Assembly (NCBI RefSeq): GCF_002224125.1
Contig: NZ_NCSM01000011.1
Location: 62,001 to 126,000, forward strand
Length of the DNA stretch: 64,000 nucleotides
Direction: 5' to 3'
Source of the DNA: Streptomyces sp. NBS 14/10
GTDB taxonomy: Bacteria; Actinomycetota; Actinomycetes; Streptomycetales; Streptomycetaceae
Positions 55,987-64,000 of this stretch are shown here, piece after piece. Each line of letters starts with the position of its first letter. Positions within the stretch are counted from its first letter, which is position 1. The notes under the pieces are model-generated. The model did no database searches and was not told the origin of the DNA. It saw nothing but the letters and a program-made list of their open reading frames with translations. The position numbers were made by a program, and so were the translations under genes.

Positions 55987-58296
55987 ATGAAAATGAACCT
56001 GCGGCAATCGCGTCTCAGACGCTCGGCGCACTCCGCGGCGCTGGTCGCGGCCACATTCACGCTCGCCTCGGGCGTGGCCGTAACACTGCCGTCGGCCACC
56101 GCCCACGCGGCCGACGCCACCGAGGTGGTCATCCCGTCGCCCGATGCCTACGCGGATCGGGCCGAGACGCTGCTGTCCACCGGCGACACCGGTGTGCTGC
56201 ACCAGGAGCAGGGCTCCAACAGCTACCTGTGGACCAACACCTACAACCGCCAAACGGCCCCCGTGAAGGCGCTGGACGGTGTGGAACGGGAGTCGATCTT
56301 CTCCAACCACGATCAGTCCAACCGGGTCGCCTACGCCACCACCGACGCGGACGGCGCGATCACGATCACTCTGCTCAACGTCGACCAGAACACCAAGTCC
56401 ACCCTGCGGCTGCCGGACGGCTACGCGCACCCCCAGGCGTACGGCGGCTTCGTCCTCGCCACCCGGACTCTGGAGGACGGCACATACGAACTGCGAGTGC
56501 TGCGGGCCCGCGCCGGGAACACGCCCTTCGACGTGCAGGTGCAGCTGCCCGCGGACGCCACCGCCGAGTCCGAGCCGGTGGTGCTCGGCGGCGAGAGCAC
56601 CTCGCTCCTCATCCGCTACCGCACCGGCTCCACCCACGGCTACGGCATCCTCAACGGCATCACCGGCGCGGTCGCGCCGCTGCCGGTCACCGGTGAGGCG
56701 AGCAGCTTCCGCCTCACGCGCGACACGGTGACATGGTTCAGCCGCCAGGACGAGCAGGGGGTGCGGGTGCTGCCGCGCGACGGCAGCACGACGACGCCGC
56801 GGGTCGTCCCGCTCACACCGCGGTCCTCCGACAGCGGGATCACCGCCTACACGGTGGGCCGGAACGTGCTGTGGCACGAGGGTGACCGCGGACCGCTGCG
56901 GCTGACGCCGATCGACGGGGCGGAGACCTCACGCGTCCTGCTCACCGATGTCGAACAAGGTCTGCAGGGGTCCAACAGCACGCTCACCGCCCTGGGGCGC
57001 GACGCGGACGGCACGCGGGCCATCCACCGGTTCACCGTGGACGGCAGCGGGCTGGTGTCCGATCTGCCGCTGCGCGTGGTGGCGCCGGTCACGGTGGCGT
57101 ACGGCTCGATCCAGGCGCTCGGCCTGGACCGGGGCACCGTCCGCTACGTCAACGCGCTGCAGCAGACACAGCGGCTGCACGGCAAGGACATCGGCGCCTC
57201 GCTGGACCCCTCCGCCGGGGACGATCTGCCCGTCCACGGCGACTCCGCACCGGGGCGGTTCGCCGACGGCGGCGACGAGGGCCTGGCCCGGCTGGTGGCG
57301 GACCCGGACAACGGCGGCAAGGACGTACTGGTGACGGGTGACGACCCGGACCAGCCGGTCGACCGGCTGCCGCTGCCCGCCACGGACGGACGCATCCTGG
57401 ACGTCTCCCCCGAGTACGTCCTCTACGAGTCGCAGGGCCCGTACAAGCGGCAGTACGTCATCGACATCGTCCGCGACCGGATCGTCAAGGAACAGGCTCC
57501 GCAGGCCGCGGCCCTGGACTACGCCACCCTCTGGACGCCGTCCCCGGACCGGCCCGGCACCGTGATCGCCACCGATCTGCGTACCGGGAAGCAGACCGAC
57601 ACCGTGACGCTCGGCGCCTCGTGCACACCCGAGGAGCTGCAGAGCAACGGCACACTTCTCTACTGGAGTTGCCCCGAACAGGGCAAGGCAGGTGTCCAGG
57701 ACCCGGCCTCCGGGCTCACCTACTCCGCCCCGGCCGACGAAGTCCTCCTCGGTGACGGTTTCTTCGCCGGCCACAACGCTGTCGACGGCGCACTCACCCT
57801 GACCGGCCTCAACGAGGACGGCACCACCACCGATCTGGGCTCCGTCCTCGCGCTGAAGCCCAGTTCCGCCGCCGACAGCCGAGGCATCACCTGGGCGGTG
57901 GACCGCCGCGCGGGCAAGCTCGCCTATGTCGACCGGGCGGAAACCGTGCACGTCTTCGCGCCCCAGCACGGCGTCTCCGCGCTTTCCGTCCCGGACCGCA
58001 GCGTCCCCGCCACCTGGGACCGCGGCGAGGAGACCGCCGCCTGGAACGCCCAGTGGTGGCTGTCCAAGCCGGCCGCGTCCTGGAAGCTGACGCTGCACAA
58101 CGACGACACCGACACCCAGGTGCGCACCTGGAGCGGCGAGTCGACCGCGAGCACTGTCAAGGTCTCCTGGGACGGCACCACCACCGACGGCGCCACCGCC
58201 CCCGAGGGCGCCTACACCTGGACCCTGACCGCCACTCCGGCGGACGGTCGGGGTGACCCCGTCACCGTGTCCGGGACACTCACGGTCACCGGTTGA
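55987..58296 (+). CDS. Secreted beta-propeller protein with a C-terminal FlgD-like Ig domain
   Basis: A 769-residue exported protein. The signal peptide is basic then hydrophobic (AALVAATFTLASGVAVTLPSATAHA). The middle about 600 residues are repeated beta-strand blades with motifs such as VAYATTDADGAITITLL and LLIRYRTGSTHGYGILNG, suggesting a propeller, with one Cys pair (GASCTPEELQ and YWSCPEQG) likely disulfide-bonded. The C-terminal about 90 residues resemble a FlgD Ig-like fold (SWKLTLHNDDTDTQVRTWSGE, WDGTTTDGATAPEGAYTWTLTATPADG). No catalytic motif is evident, so a surface adhesion or carbohydrate-binding role is only a guess. ATG 55987 follows GAGGGGG. Confidence 0.75.
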   Translation: MKMNLRQSRLRRSAHSAALVAATFTLASGVAVTLPSATAHAADATEVVIPSPDAYADRAETLLSTGDTGVLHQEQGSNSYLWTNTYNRQTAPVKALDGVERESIFSNHDQSNRVAYATTDADGAITITLLNVDQNTKSTLRLPDGYAHPQAYGGFVLATRTLEDGTYELRVLRARAGNTPFDVQVQLPADATAESEPVVLGGESTSLLIRYRTGSTHGYGILNGITGAVAPLPVTGEASSFRLTRDTVTWFSRQDEQGVRVLPRDGSTTTPRVVPLTPRSSDSGITAYTVGRNVLWHEGDRGPLRLTPIDGAETSRVLLTDVEQGLQGSNSTLTALGRDADGTRAIHRFTVDGSGLVSDLPLRVVAPVTVAYGSIQALGLDRGTVRYVNALQQTQRLHGKDIGASLDPSAGDDLPVHGDSAPGRFADGGDEGLARLVADPDNGGKDVLVTGDDPDQPVDRLPLPATDGRILDVSPEYVLYESQGPYKRQYVIDIVRDRIVKEQAPQAAALDYATLWTPSPDRPGTVIATDLRTGKQTDTVTLGASCTPEELQSNGTLLYWSCPEQGKAGVQDPASGLTYSAPADEVLLGDGFFAGHNAVDGALTLTGLNEDGTTTDLGSVLALKPSSAADSRGITWAVDRRAGKLAYVDRAETVHVFAPQHGVSALSVPDRSVPATWDRGEETAAWNAQWWLSKPAASWKLTLHNDDTDTQVRTWSGESTASTVKVSWDGTTTDGATAPEGAYTWTLTATPADGRGDPVTVSGTLTVTG

Positions 58297-58300
58297 TGAG

Positions 58301-58319
58301 GCCGGGCGACTCACCCGGC
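58301..58319 (+). terminator. Stem-loop directly after the propeller gene
   Basis: GCCGGG (58301-58306) pairs with CCCGGC (58314-58319) across seven bases, four bases after the stop codon at 58296. No T-run follows. Confidence 0.5.
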
Positions 58320-58421
58320 GGGACAACCTGACGCCACGTCCCGAGGATCCGGTCGGCGGAGCGCGGTGAGCGCCGCGCTCCGCCTCGCCGCGCTCGGTGG
58401 CGGGATCGGCCGGTGGCGGGG

Positions 58422-59348
58422 TCAGCCGGTGGCGTCCGACAGTTCCTCGTACAGCCCTTCCAGCGCGATGCGATCGTCGTCCGTACCCGTGTGTGGCGCG
58501 CTGAACCAGCATGCGTAGTCGACGATCTCGGCAAGCCGCCAGTCGAGCGCGAACAGTTCGACCATCGCGGGGTCGGCGGCCAAACCGCCGCCCTCATCCG
58601 TATCGAGCAGATCAGCGTAGTCCCGCTCGCGCGGCGCGAGAGCCAGCGACTCCCAGTCGACCAGCTTGAGACCGCCGGCAACCACGACCTGATTGTCGTT
58701 GTGCGGCTCGCCATGGGTCGGCACCCAGACATCCCGGCGGGCGTCCGCGATGCCCGCCAGTTCCAGATAGCGGCTGGTCCAGCGCTTGATCGCGGCATGG
58801 TGTGCGGCCAGCGCGCCCCGGGCCCGCTCCGCCAGCGGGCCGGACGTCCAGGGCCGGGCGGTACGAGCCCGCAACTCATCCGCGAACTCCGGACCGACCC
58901 GCGGGGTCCAGTACGGTATGCCGTCCGGTGGCGTGGCGCGATGCAAGGTGGCCAGCGCCGCGATCACCTCGCGGACGTGCCGGGGCGCACTGGCCTCCGC
59001 CTCGGTCGGAGACCGGCCGTCCAGCCACGGCGTCACACTGAGCACACCGGGCCCGACATCGATGGTGAACCGCCCGGATGGCGCGGGCAACGGCGCACAC
59101 ACCATGTCCAAGCCACCGGCCGCCAGCGTGGCCGCGCCCGCGTAGGCGGCCTCCAGCGAGGCCGCGGTGTGCCGGGGCGCCAGCTGATCCAACGTCACGA
59201 ACAGCGTCTGACCACCGGCGGCCACCCGCCAGTGGTGCGCGCCGAAGCCCCAGGGCAGGTAGTCGACTTCTGCGACCTCGGGCAGCCAGTGGCCGGCGAC
59301 CGCGCTCGCGATCGCCTCATCATCGATAAAAGACGGACGGGTACGCAC
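58422..59348 (-). CDS. APH-family phosphotransferase (spectinomycin/aminoglycoside kinase-like)
   Basis: A 308-residue kinase-fold enzyme. The catalytic loop is WVPTHGEPHNDNQVVV (HG-x-x-x-x-N, with Glu in place of the usual Asp) and the metal-binding segment is KLVDWESLALAPRERDYADLL. LPWGFGAHHWRV marks the N-terminal lobe. This style is seen in spectinomycin 9-phosphotransferase-like proteins. It would phosphorylate an aminoglycoside or another small alcohol. GTG 59348 is the start. Its closeness to two ABC-F genes suggests a resistance cluster, but a metabolic kinase is possible. Confidence 0.8.
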   Translation of the reverse strand: MRTRPSFIDDEAIASAVAGHWLPEVAEVDYLPWGFGAHHWRVAAGGQTLFVTLDQLAPRHTAASLEAAYAGAATLAAGGLDMVCAPLPAPSGRFTIDVGPGVLSVTPWLDGRSPTEAEASAPRHVREVIAALATLHRATPPDGIPYWTPRVGPEFADELRARTARPWTSGPLAERARGALAAHHAAIKRWTSRYLELAGIADARRDVWVPTHGEPHNDNQVVVAGGLKLVDWESLALAPRERDYADLLDTDEGGGLAADPAMVELFALDWRLAEIVDYACWFSAPHTGTDDDRIALEGLYEELSDATG

Positions 59349-59412
59349 AAGATCCCATCCTAGGAAGCAGATGGACCACCGTCACACGAGTTTCCGCCGC
59401 CCACGTGGCACG

Positions 59413-60072
59413 TCAGGTCACCAGGCCTTGGCGGTAGGCATAGACCACCGCTTGGACGCGGTCGCGGAGATCGAGTTTGGTGAGGATGCGCGACACGAAG
59501 GTTTTCACGGTCTCGTGGCTTATCTGGAGGACCGCGGCGATCTCACTGTTGGAGAAGCCGTCCGCGATGAGGCGAAGGACCTCCAGTTCGCGCGGGGTCA
59601 GCGGGATATCGCGCGAAGTGTCCTCGGCGGGCCGGATCCGGGCGGCGTACGTGCCCACGAGCCGGCGCGTCACCTCGGGGTCCAGCAGCGCCGCGCCGGT
59701 GGCCACGGTCCTGATCCCGTGCAGCAGTTGGGACGGCGGGGCTTCCTTGAGCAGGAAGCCGCTCGCCCCCGCGCGCAGCGCCTCGTACACGTACTTGTCC
59801 AGGTTGAACGTCGTCACCACGAGCACCTTGACGGGATGTGGCACCCCGGCGCCGGCCAGCAGGCGGGTGGCCTCGATACCGTCGAGCACCGGCATGCGTA
59901 CGTCCATCACCACGACCTCCGGGCGCAGCCGGCCGGCGAGGTCGACCGCGGCCTGCCCGTCCGCGCATTCGCCCACCACCTCGAGGTCGGGCTGGGCGTC
60001 GATGATCGTCACCAGCCCGGTGCGGACCAGCACCTGGTCATCGCAGACCAGGACCCGGATCGGCGCGGTCAC
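59413..60072 (-). CDS. NarL/LuxR-type response regulator
   Basis: A 219-residue regulator. Receiver: VLVCDDQVLVRTGLVTIIDAQPDLEVVGEC, phospho-Asp in EVVVMDVRMPVLDG, Lys in GFLLKEAPPSQLL. HTH: LTPRELEVLRLIADGFSNSEIAAVLQISHETVKTFVSRILTKLDLRDRVQAVVYAYRQGLV. GTG 60072 overlaps the kinase stop (GTGA) and has GGGGAG upstream. It is the last gene of a three-gene coupled operon with a CPBP protease and a kinase. Autoregulation and control of the protease gene are plausible. Confidence 0.93.
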   Translation of the reverse strand: MTAPIRVLVCDDQVLVRTGLVTIIDAQPDLEVVGECADGQAAVDLAGRLRPEVVVMDVRMPVLDGIEATRLLAGAGVPHPVKVLVVTTFNLDKYVYEALRAGASGFLLKEAPPSQLLHGIRTVATGAALLDPEVTRRLVGTYAARIRPAEDTSRDIPLTPRELEVLRLIADGFSNSEIAAVLQISHETVKTFVSRILTKLDLRDRVQAVVYAYRQGLVT

Positions 60073-61250
60073 GACGGGCTCCCCGCGGGGATCCGGGCCC
60101 GGACGACGAAGCCGCCGCCCGTTCGCGCGCCCGCGCTGAAGTCGCCGCCCAGGACGTCGACCCGTTCGCGCAGACCGGCCAGGCCCCGGCCACTCCCGCC
60201 GAGGGAGCCGGTCCGCGCGCCGGGCCGCGAGCCGGCCGGCGAGCCGGAGCCGTCCGTGCTGACCTCCACGGTGATGTCCTTTTCGCCGTGGTGCACCTGG
60301 ACCGAGGTACGGATGCCGTGGGCGTGCTTGAGGGCGTTCGTCAGGGCCTCCTGAACGACCCGGTACGCCACGAGGTCGGCGCTGCCGGTCGACTCCGCGG
60401 GCGTGCCCTCCTCGGTGAACTCCACCGGCTGCCCGGCCCGGCGCGTCTGCTCCACGAGCGTGAGCAGCCTGCCGACGGGCGGTGTCCTGGCCGGTCCGGA
60501 GCCGTGGTCGGGGTTGATCAGGTCGAGCAGATGCCGCAGATCGGCGGTGGCCCGCCGGCCGGCATCGGTGACCGCGGTCAGGGCCTGGTCGAGGCGATCG
60601 GGCGCGGCGGTCAGATAGCGAGCCGCCTCGGCCTGTACGACCATCGCCGTCACATGATGGGTCACGACGTCGTGCAGCTCGCGGGCGATACGGGCGCGCT
60701 CGGCGGCGCGGGTGTCCTCGGCGACGCGGCGGCGGCGTTCGGCCTCTGCGGCCCGGGTGGAGCGCAGCCACCCCCCGATGCCCCAGGCGAGGGCCAGCGC
60801 CAGGTAATACGTCACGAACTCGCTCGGCGGCTCGCCCGAACCGAGTTGGTAGAGGGCGACCGCCAGTGGCACGTACGCCACGGAGAAGAGAAGCACGGTG
60901 GCGCGCCGATGCCGCTCCAGATGGGACCCGGCGGTCACCAGCGCGATGGGCATCGCGGTCCCCGCGAGCGAGTGGTAGCCACGGAGCTGGTCGACGGCGA
61001 AGCCGAGCGACACCAGAGAGAGACAGACGACCGGCCACCGCCGGCGCAGGGCGAGCGGCAGGCACTGGAGGGCGACTGCCACGATGGCCGACGCGTCGAA
61101 GGGGCGGGCCGCGAGGCCGCCGAGCTGCGTCCCATGGTTCTGGGACGCCGGCAGGAGCGACGCGGCGAGGATCAGCAGACCGAGCGGGAGATCCCGGACC
61201 GTGACATCCAACCGGTGCCACGTCTCCGGGATCCGCCGAGAACTGATCAC
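60069..61250 (-). CDS. NarL-partner sensor histidine kinase (HisKA_3)
   Basis: A 393-residue kinase. The N-terminal half has about five TM helices with short loops, so the stimulus is probably sensed in the membrane. The phospho-His is in RARIARELHDVVTHHVTAMVVQAEAARYL, and the ATPase part has VVQEALTNALKHAHG and GRGLAGLRERVDVLGGDFSAG. The central ATPase loop carries an extra Gly/Ser/Arg-rich stretch (SPAGSRPGARTGSLGGSG). GTG 61250 overlaps the protease stop. It phosphorylates the coupled NarL regulator. Confidence 0.92.
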   Translation of the reverse strand: MISSRRIPETWHRLDVTVRDLPLGLLILAASLLPASQNHGTQLGGLAARPFDASAIVAVALQCLPLALRRRWPVVCLSLVSLGFAVDQLRGYHSLAGTAMPIALVTAGSHLERHRRATVLLFSVAYVPLAVALYQLGSGEPPSEFVTYYLALALAWGIGGWLRSTRAAEAERRRRVAEDTRAAERARIARELHDVVTHHVTAMVVQAEAARYLTAAPDRLDQALTAVTDAGRRATADLRHLLDLINPDHGSGPARTPPVGRLLTLVEQTRRAGQPVEFTEEGTPAESTGSADLVAYRVVQEALTNALKHAHGIRTSVQVHHGEKDITVEVSTDGSGSPAGSRPGARTGSLGGSGRGLAGLRERVDVLGGDFSAGARTGGGFVVRARIPAGSPS

Positions 61251-62083
61251 CGGGCGAGTGTAGCGGTGGCGGCGACCTCGACGGCGCGCCGCCGACGGGG
61301 CATCAGATGGCCGCGGCGGCGGGCCAGCCACATGAACACGATCGTCACCAGCACACCGAACAGCACCGTGTACAGACTTCCCTCCGGGCCGAAGTCGCCA
61401 CCGGTGATCGGCGCCGGGCCCGATGTCGCGGAGTCCAGCAGTCCCTTCGGGGTGCCGTTGCCGGACACCTCGGTGCTGAAGACGGCGGAGATGGCGAAGT
61501 TCCAGCCGAAGTGCAGTCCTATCGGCACCCACAGGTTGCGGGTGGCGGCGTACGCGGCGCCGAGCATGCCACCGGCCTCGATGGCGATGGCGATGGCGCC
61601 CCACAGGCTGGCGTGCGGGTTGAGCAGATGCGACAGCCCGAACAGCACACCGGTCAGCGCCAGCGCGATCCATGTGCCGATGCGCTCCTCGACAATCCTG
61701 AACAGGACACCGCGGAACATCAGTTCCTCCGTCACCGCGGCGGCGGCCATGAAGCCGAACAGGCCCACCGCGCCCGTCGGCGAGCCCAGGCCGTTGACCT
61801 TGTAGTACCCGAGGAAGGCGATGTTCGCGATGACGAACCCGGACATCACGAAGCCGATCAGCACCCCCCAGCCGATCGCGGCTCCGGCACCTTCCCGGGC
61901 CACTTCCGTGGACGGGCGGCGCTCGGTCCGCCGCACCACCCACCCGTAGACGAACACCGCGAGCACGGCTGTCGGGACGCCGATGGCCAGCTTGAGCCAC
62001 GGGTTGCCCTCCACCGCGGCAAGGCCCTGGCCGCCGAGGAAGGCGACCGCCGCGACGGCCACCAGTTGCCAAACCAGCCTCAT
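61247..62083 (-). CDS. CPBP-family intramembrane metalloprotease
   Basis: A 278-residue membrane protein with about eight helices. The CPBP/Abi motifs are present: AVTEELMFRGVLF (EExxxR), FGLSHLLNPHAS (first His) and VPIGLHFGWNFAIS (second His and Asn). Bacterial members are linked to bacteriocin self-immunity or signal cleavage. AAGGAG precedes ATG 62083. Being first in an operon with a membrane-sensing kinase suggests it processes or protects against the signal that the kinase detects. Confidence 0.9.
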   Translation of the reverse strand: MRLVWQLVAVAAVAFLGGQGLAAVEGNPWLKLAIGVPTAVLAVFVYGWVVRRTERRPSTEVAREGAGAAIGWGVLIGFVMSGFVIANIAFLGYYKVNGLGSPTGAVGLFGFMAAAAVTEELMFRGVLFRIVEERIGTWIALALTGVLFGLSHLLNPHASLWGAIAIAIEAGGMLGAAYAATRNLWVPIGLHFGWNFAISAVFSTEVSGNGTPKGLLDSATSGPAPITGGDFGPEGSLYTVLFGVLVTIVFMWLARRRGHLMPRRRRAVEVAATATLAR

Positions 62084-62259
62084 GAAGACTCCTTCGCCAG
62101 ATCCGCGGCCGGAGCGCCGCGGCGGCACCGAACGCTACGGATCGGCCGGCCCGGAATCGTCACCACACGGTGGACACTTGCGCGTAGCTCGCACGGGGGA
62201 CAGACCGGCGCCCTGCCCGCGTGAGGACGGACGCGGATCCAGTACCCGTCCGCCACCGC

Positions 62260-63252
62260 TCACCAGGCATACGCCTCGGGCGCGGGCTTCGCCCCGTTCG
62301 GTGCGGGCGGCGGGAAGGTCTCGTCCAGCTTGGCGAGGGTGTCGTGGTCGAGGGTGATCTCCAATGCGCGCAGGGTGCCGTCGAGCTGTTCGACGGTCCG
62401 CGGTCCGACGATCGGCCCGGTCACCCCTTCCTGGGCGAGCAGCCACGCCAGGCCGACGTGGGCCGGGTCCTCGCCGAGGTCGGCGCACAACTTCTCGTAT
62501 GCCTCGACCGCTTCCCGCTGCTCGGCGAACGCGGCGGCCCACAGCCCCGAGCCGCTGCGGCCGGTCAGCCCCTCACGCTGCTTGCGCAGCACACCGCTGA
62601 GCACTCCGCCGTGCAGCGGCGACCACGGGATCACGCCCAGCCCGTAGTGGCGCGCGGCGGGCAGCACCTCCAGCTCGGCCCAGCGGCTCATGAGGTTGTA
62701 GATGGACTGCTCGCTGACCAGCCCGAGGAAGTGCCGCGACCGGGCGGCCTCCTGCGCCTGCGCGATATGCCAGCCGGCGAAGTTGGATGAGCCGAAGTAG
62801 AGCACCTTTCCCTGCTGGCGAAGGACGCTGAACGCCTCCCAGATCTCTTCCCACGGGGTGTCCCGGTCGATGTGGTGCATCTGGTACAGGTCGATGTAGT
62901 CGGTCTGCAGCCGCTTCAGTGACGCGTCGACCGCGCGCCGGATGTGCAGCGCGGACAGCCCTCTTTCGTTGGGCCAGTCCCCCGTCGGCAGGTAGACCTT
63001 GGTGGCGAGGACGGTCTTCTCGCGCCGGCCGCCGCCCTGGGCGAACCACCGGCCGAGGATCTGCTCGGTGAGGCCTTCACCTTGCTGCGCGCCGTACGAG
63101 TTGGCCGTGTCGAAGAAATTGATGCCGTGCTCATGCGCATGGTCCATGATCGCGCCGCTGTCCTCTTCGGACGTTCGCGACCCGAAGTTCATGGTGCCGA
63201 GGACGAGCCGGGACACCGAGAGGCCACTGCGGCCCAGGCGGGTGTACTCCAC
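62260..63252 (-). CDS. Aldo/keto reductase
   Basis: A 330-residue NADPH-dependent AKR of the potassium-channel-beta/YhdN-like type. The N-terminus VEYTRLGRSGLSVSRLVLGTMNFG, catalytic Tyr in FDTANSYGA, Lys in VLATKVYL, His in LYQMHHID, and cofactor-binding VTGPIVGPRTVEQLDGTLRALE are present. It reduces aldehydes or ketones of unknown identity. I chose GTG 63252, preceded by GGAG, because the first residues then match the family; an ATG at 63366 adds 38 unrelated residues. It is divergent from a TetR gene that probably represses it. Confidence 0.92.
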   Translation of the reverse strand: MEYTRLGRSGLSVSRLVLGTMNFGSRTSEEDSGAIMDHAHEHGINFFDTANSYGAQQGEGLTEQILGRWFAQGGGRREKTVLATKVYLPTGDWPNERGLSALHIRRAVDASLKRLQTDYIDLYQMHHIDRDTPWEEIWEAFSVLRQQGKVLYFGSSNFAGWHIAQAQEAARSRHFLGLVSEQSIYNLMSRWAELEVLPAARHYGLGVIPWSPLHGGVLSGVLRKQREGLTGRSGSGLWAAAFAEQREAVEAYEKLCADLGEDPAHVGLAWLLAQEGVTGPIVGPRTVEQLDGTLRALEITLDHDTLAKLDETFPPPAPNGAKPAPEAYAW

Positions 63253-63322
63253 GTGCTCCAACCTTTCAGGAGATGTCACTAGTCGCGTCGCATTCGCGTC
63301 AAGCGGGACGCGATGAAGGTAC

Positions 63323-63348
63323 GACTTGCAACACCAATGACGCAAGTC
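63323..63348. promoter_or_regulatory. GACTTGC-N12-GCAAGTC inverted repeat, TetR operator candidate
   Basis: The seven-base arms (63323-63329 and 63342-63348) match perfectly across a 12-base spacer. The site is about midway between the divergent aldo/keto reductase and TetR starts, where it could block both. Confidence 0.7.
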
Positions 63349-63383
63349 TCCAGTGAACCGTGACACTGCCGTATGCTTCCCCC

Positions 63384-63986
63384 ATGAAGACGCAGAGGGA
63401 GTCGCCCCCCGCCCGCAGCCGACCGCTGCGCGCGGACGCCGAGCGGACGATGACGGCGATCCTGGAGGCGGCCGAGCGCACCCTCGGCCGCGACCCCGCG
63501 GCCACGATGGAGCAGATCGCCGAAGCCGCCGGCGTCGCCCGCACCACCGTGCACCGGCGCTTCGCCACCCGGGAGGCCCTGATCGACGCCCTGGCCGGGT
63601 GGGCCACCGAGCGGTTCGCCGCTGCGGTGGACGCCGCCCACCCGGACACGGCTCCGCCGCTGGTCGCCCTCTACCAGACGACCGCGAACGTCCTTGGTGT
63701 CAAGGTCAGTTGGGGATTCGCGATGAGCCAGGCATCCTCGGTCAACCCGGAGGTGGCGCGCGTCCACAGCGATGTACGGGACACCTGCGAGCGGTTGTTC
63801 CGCCGGGCCCAGGAGGCGGGTGTCCTGCGCGCCGACATCGACATCCCGTGGACCCGCCGCGTCTACTACGCCCTCATCCATGAGGCGGCGCAGAACAGGG
63901 CCGAGGAAGACACCGCCGCCCTCGCGACGCTCGTCGTGGACACCCTGCTCCGCGGCGCGGGCACCCCCCACCCCGACCGGCTGTGA
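63384..63986 (+). CDS. TetR-family regulator divergent from the aldo/keto reductase
   Basis: A 200-residue regulator. The HTH reads ADAERTMTAILEAAERTLGRDPAATMEQIAEAAGVARTTVHRRFATREALIDALAGWATERF, followed by a helical ligand domain. The usual Tyr of the recognition helix is His (TTVHRRF), as in a common actinomycete subgroup. ATG 63384 is preferred over ATG 63360, which would place TetR residues after an atypical leader; ribosome site is weak either way. It probably represses the reductase and itself. Confidence 0.9.
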   Translation: MKTQRESPPARSRPLRADAERTMTAILEAAERTLGRDPAATMEQIAEAAGVARTTVHRRFATREALIDALAGWATERFAAAVDAAHPDTAPPLVALYQTTANVLGVKVSWGFAMSQASSVNPEVARVHSDVRDTCERLFRRAQEAGVLRADIDIPWTRRVYYALIHEAAQNRAEEDTAALATLVVDTLLRGAGTPHPDRL

Positions 63987-64000
63987 GGACGGCTACCCCG

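Noticed and set aside
60073..62072. Fusion-like minus-strand frames joining the regulator, kinase and protease genes into longer proteins
   Set aside because: Each extension is simply another frame of the upstream gene; GTG starts inside GTGA overlaps give standard lengths.

Overview
The window is a very GC-rich actinomycete chromosome segment, most likely Streptomyces. The signs are the GC-dominated third codon positions, frequent GTG starts, purine-rich GGAGG ribosome sites, start/stop overlaps (ATGA, GTGA), rare TTA leucine codons, and the gene families present (PucR regulators, F420-type oxidoreductase, SpoIIE-type phosphatase, P450 with a one-cluster ferredoxin, ABC-F resistance proteins). 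I see no rRNA, tRNA, CRISPR array, transposase or phage gene.

Layout. 1-3.95 kb is a damaged zone: a Gfo/Idh/MocA oxidoreductase and a Ser/Thr kinase are truncated against each other, the kinase also carries a nonsense codon and a frameshift, and a drug-exporter-type ABC ATPase has lost its Walker A loop, while its permease and MarR regulator are intact. 4.1-10.3 kb is a glycine-betaine-type demethylation cluster: Rieske ferredoxin, FAD reductase, Rieske oxygenase, divergent IclR regulator and a dimethylglycine/sarcosine dehydrogenase-like FAD-GcvT protein, followed by a 15-codon remnant resembling folD. 10.5-18 kb holds a Tat-exported hydrolase, a malic enzyme with an internal deletion, an intact class II fumarase, a DUF5996 protein, a serine hydrolase, an esterase and a PucR regulator. 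18-25 kb holds a secreted PA14-GH2 enzyme, an intradiol dioxygenase and a ferredoxin/reductase/P450 operon. 25-32 kb holds a kinase fused to an extracellular solute-binding domain, a 29-residue membrane peptide overlapping a sigma factor gene, a WD40 protein, GTP cyclohydrolase II with a divergent MarR, and a second MarR divergent from a luciferase-like oxidoreductase.

32-39 kb has a frameshifted PucR regulator facing a chimeric gene (start of an amino-acid permease joined to the end of a flavin amine oxidase), then an ABC exporter and a GAF-PP2C-HATPase phosphatase. 39.1-45.9 kb is the most interesting intact block: five tightly overlapping minus-strand genes (GH13 protein, trehalose-synthase-like GT4, GMC oxidoreductase, MFS exporter, zinc dehydrogenase). 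The GH13 protein lacks the family's catalytic acid/base Glu and the GMC gene has a TTA codon. I infer production and export of an oxidised or modified trehalose-like sugar. 46-52 kb holds an NmrA protein, a TetR regulator with a zinc-ribbon-like tail, and an ABC transporter with its two-component system. 52-59.4 kb holds two tandem ABC-F genes behind a 9-codon leader peptide, a secreted propeller protein and an APH-type phosphotransferase. 59.4-64 kb holds a coupled NarL regulator/histidine kinase/CPBP protease operon and an aldo-keto reductase divergent from a TetR regulator.

A recurring theme is gene loss by clean deletion: at least five loci carry intragenic deletions or fusions with no transposon scar. 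This suggests ongoing decay of redundant metabolism and transport; assembly error is the alternative for the single-base frameshifts. All assignments rest on reading motifs and gene order by eye; no database search was run.
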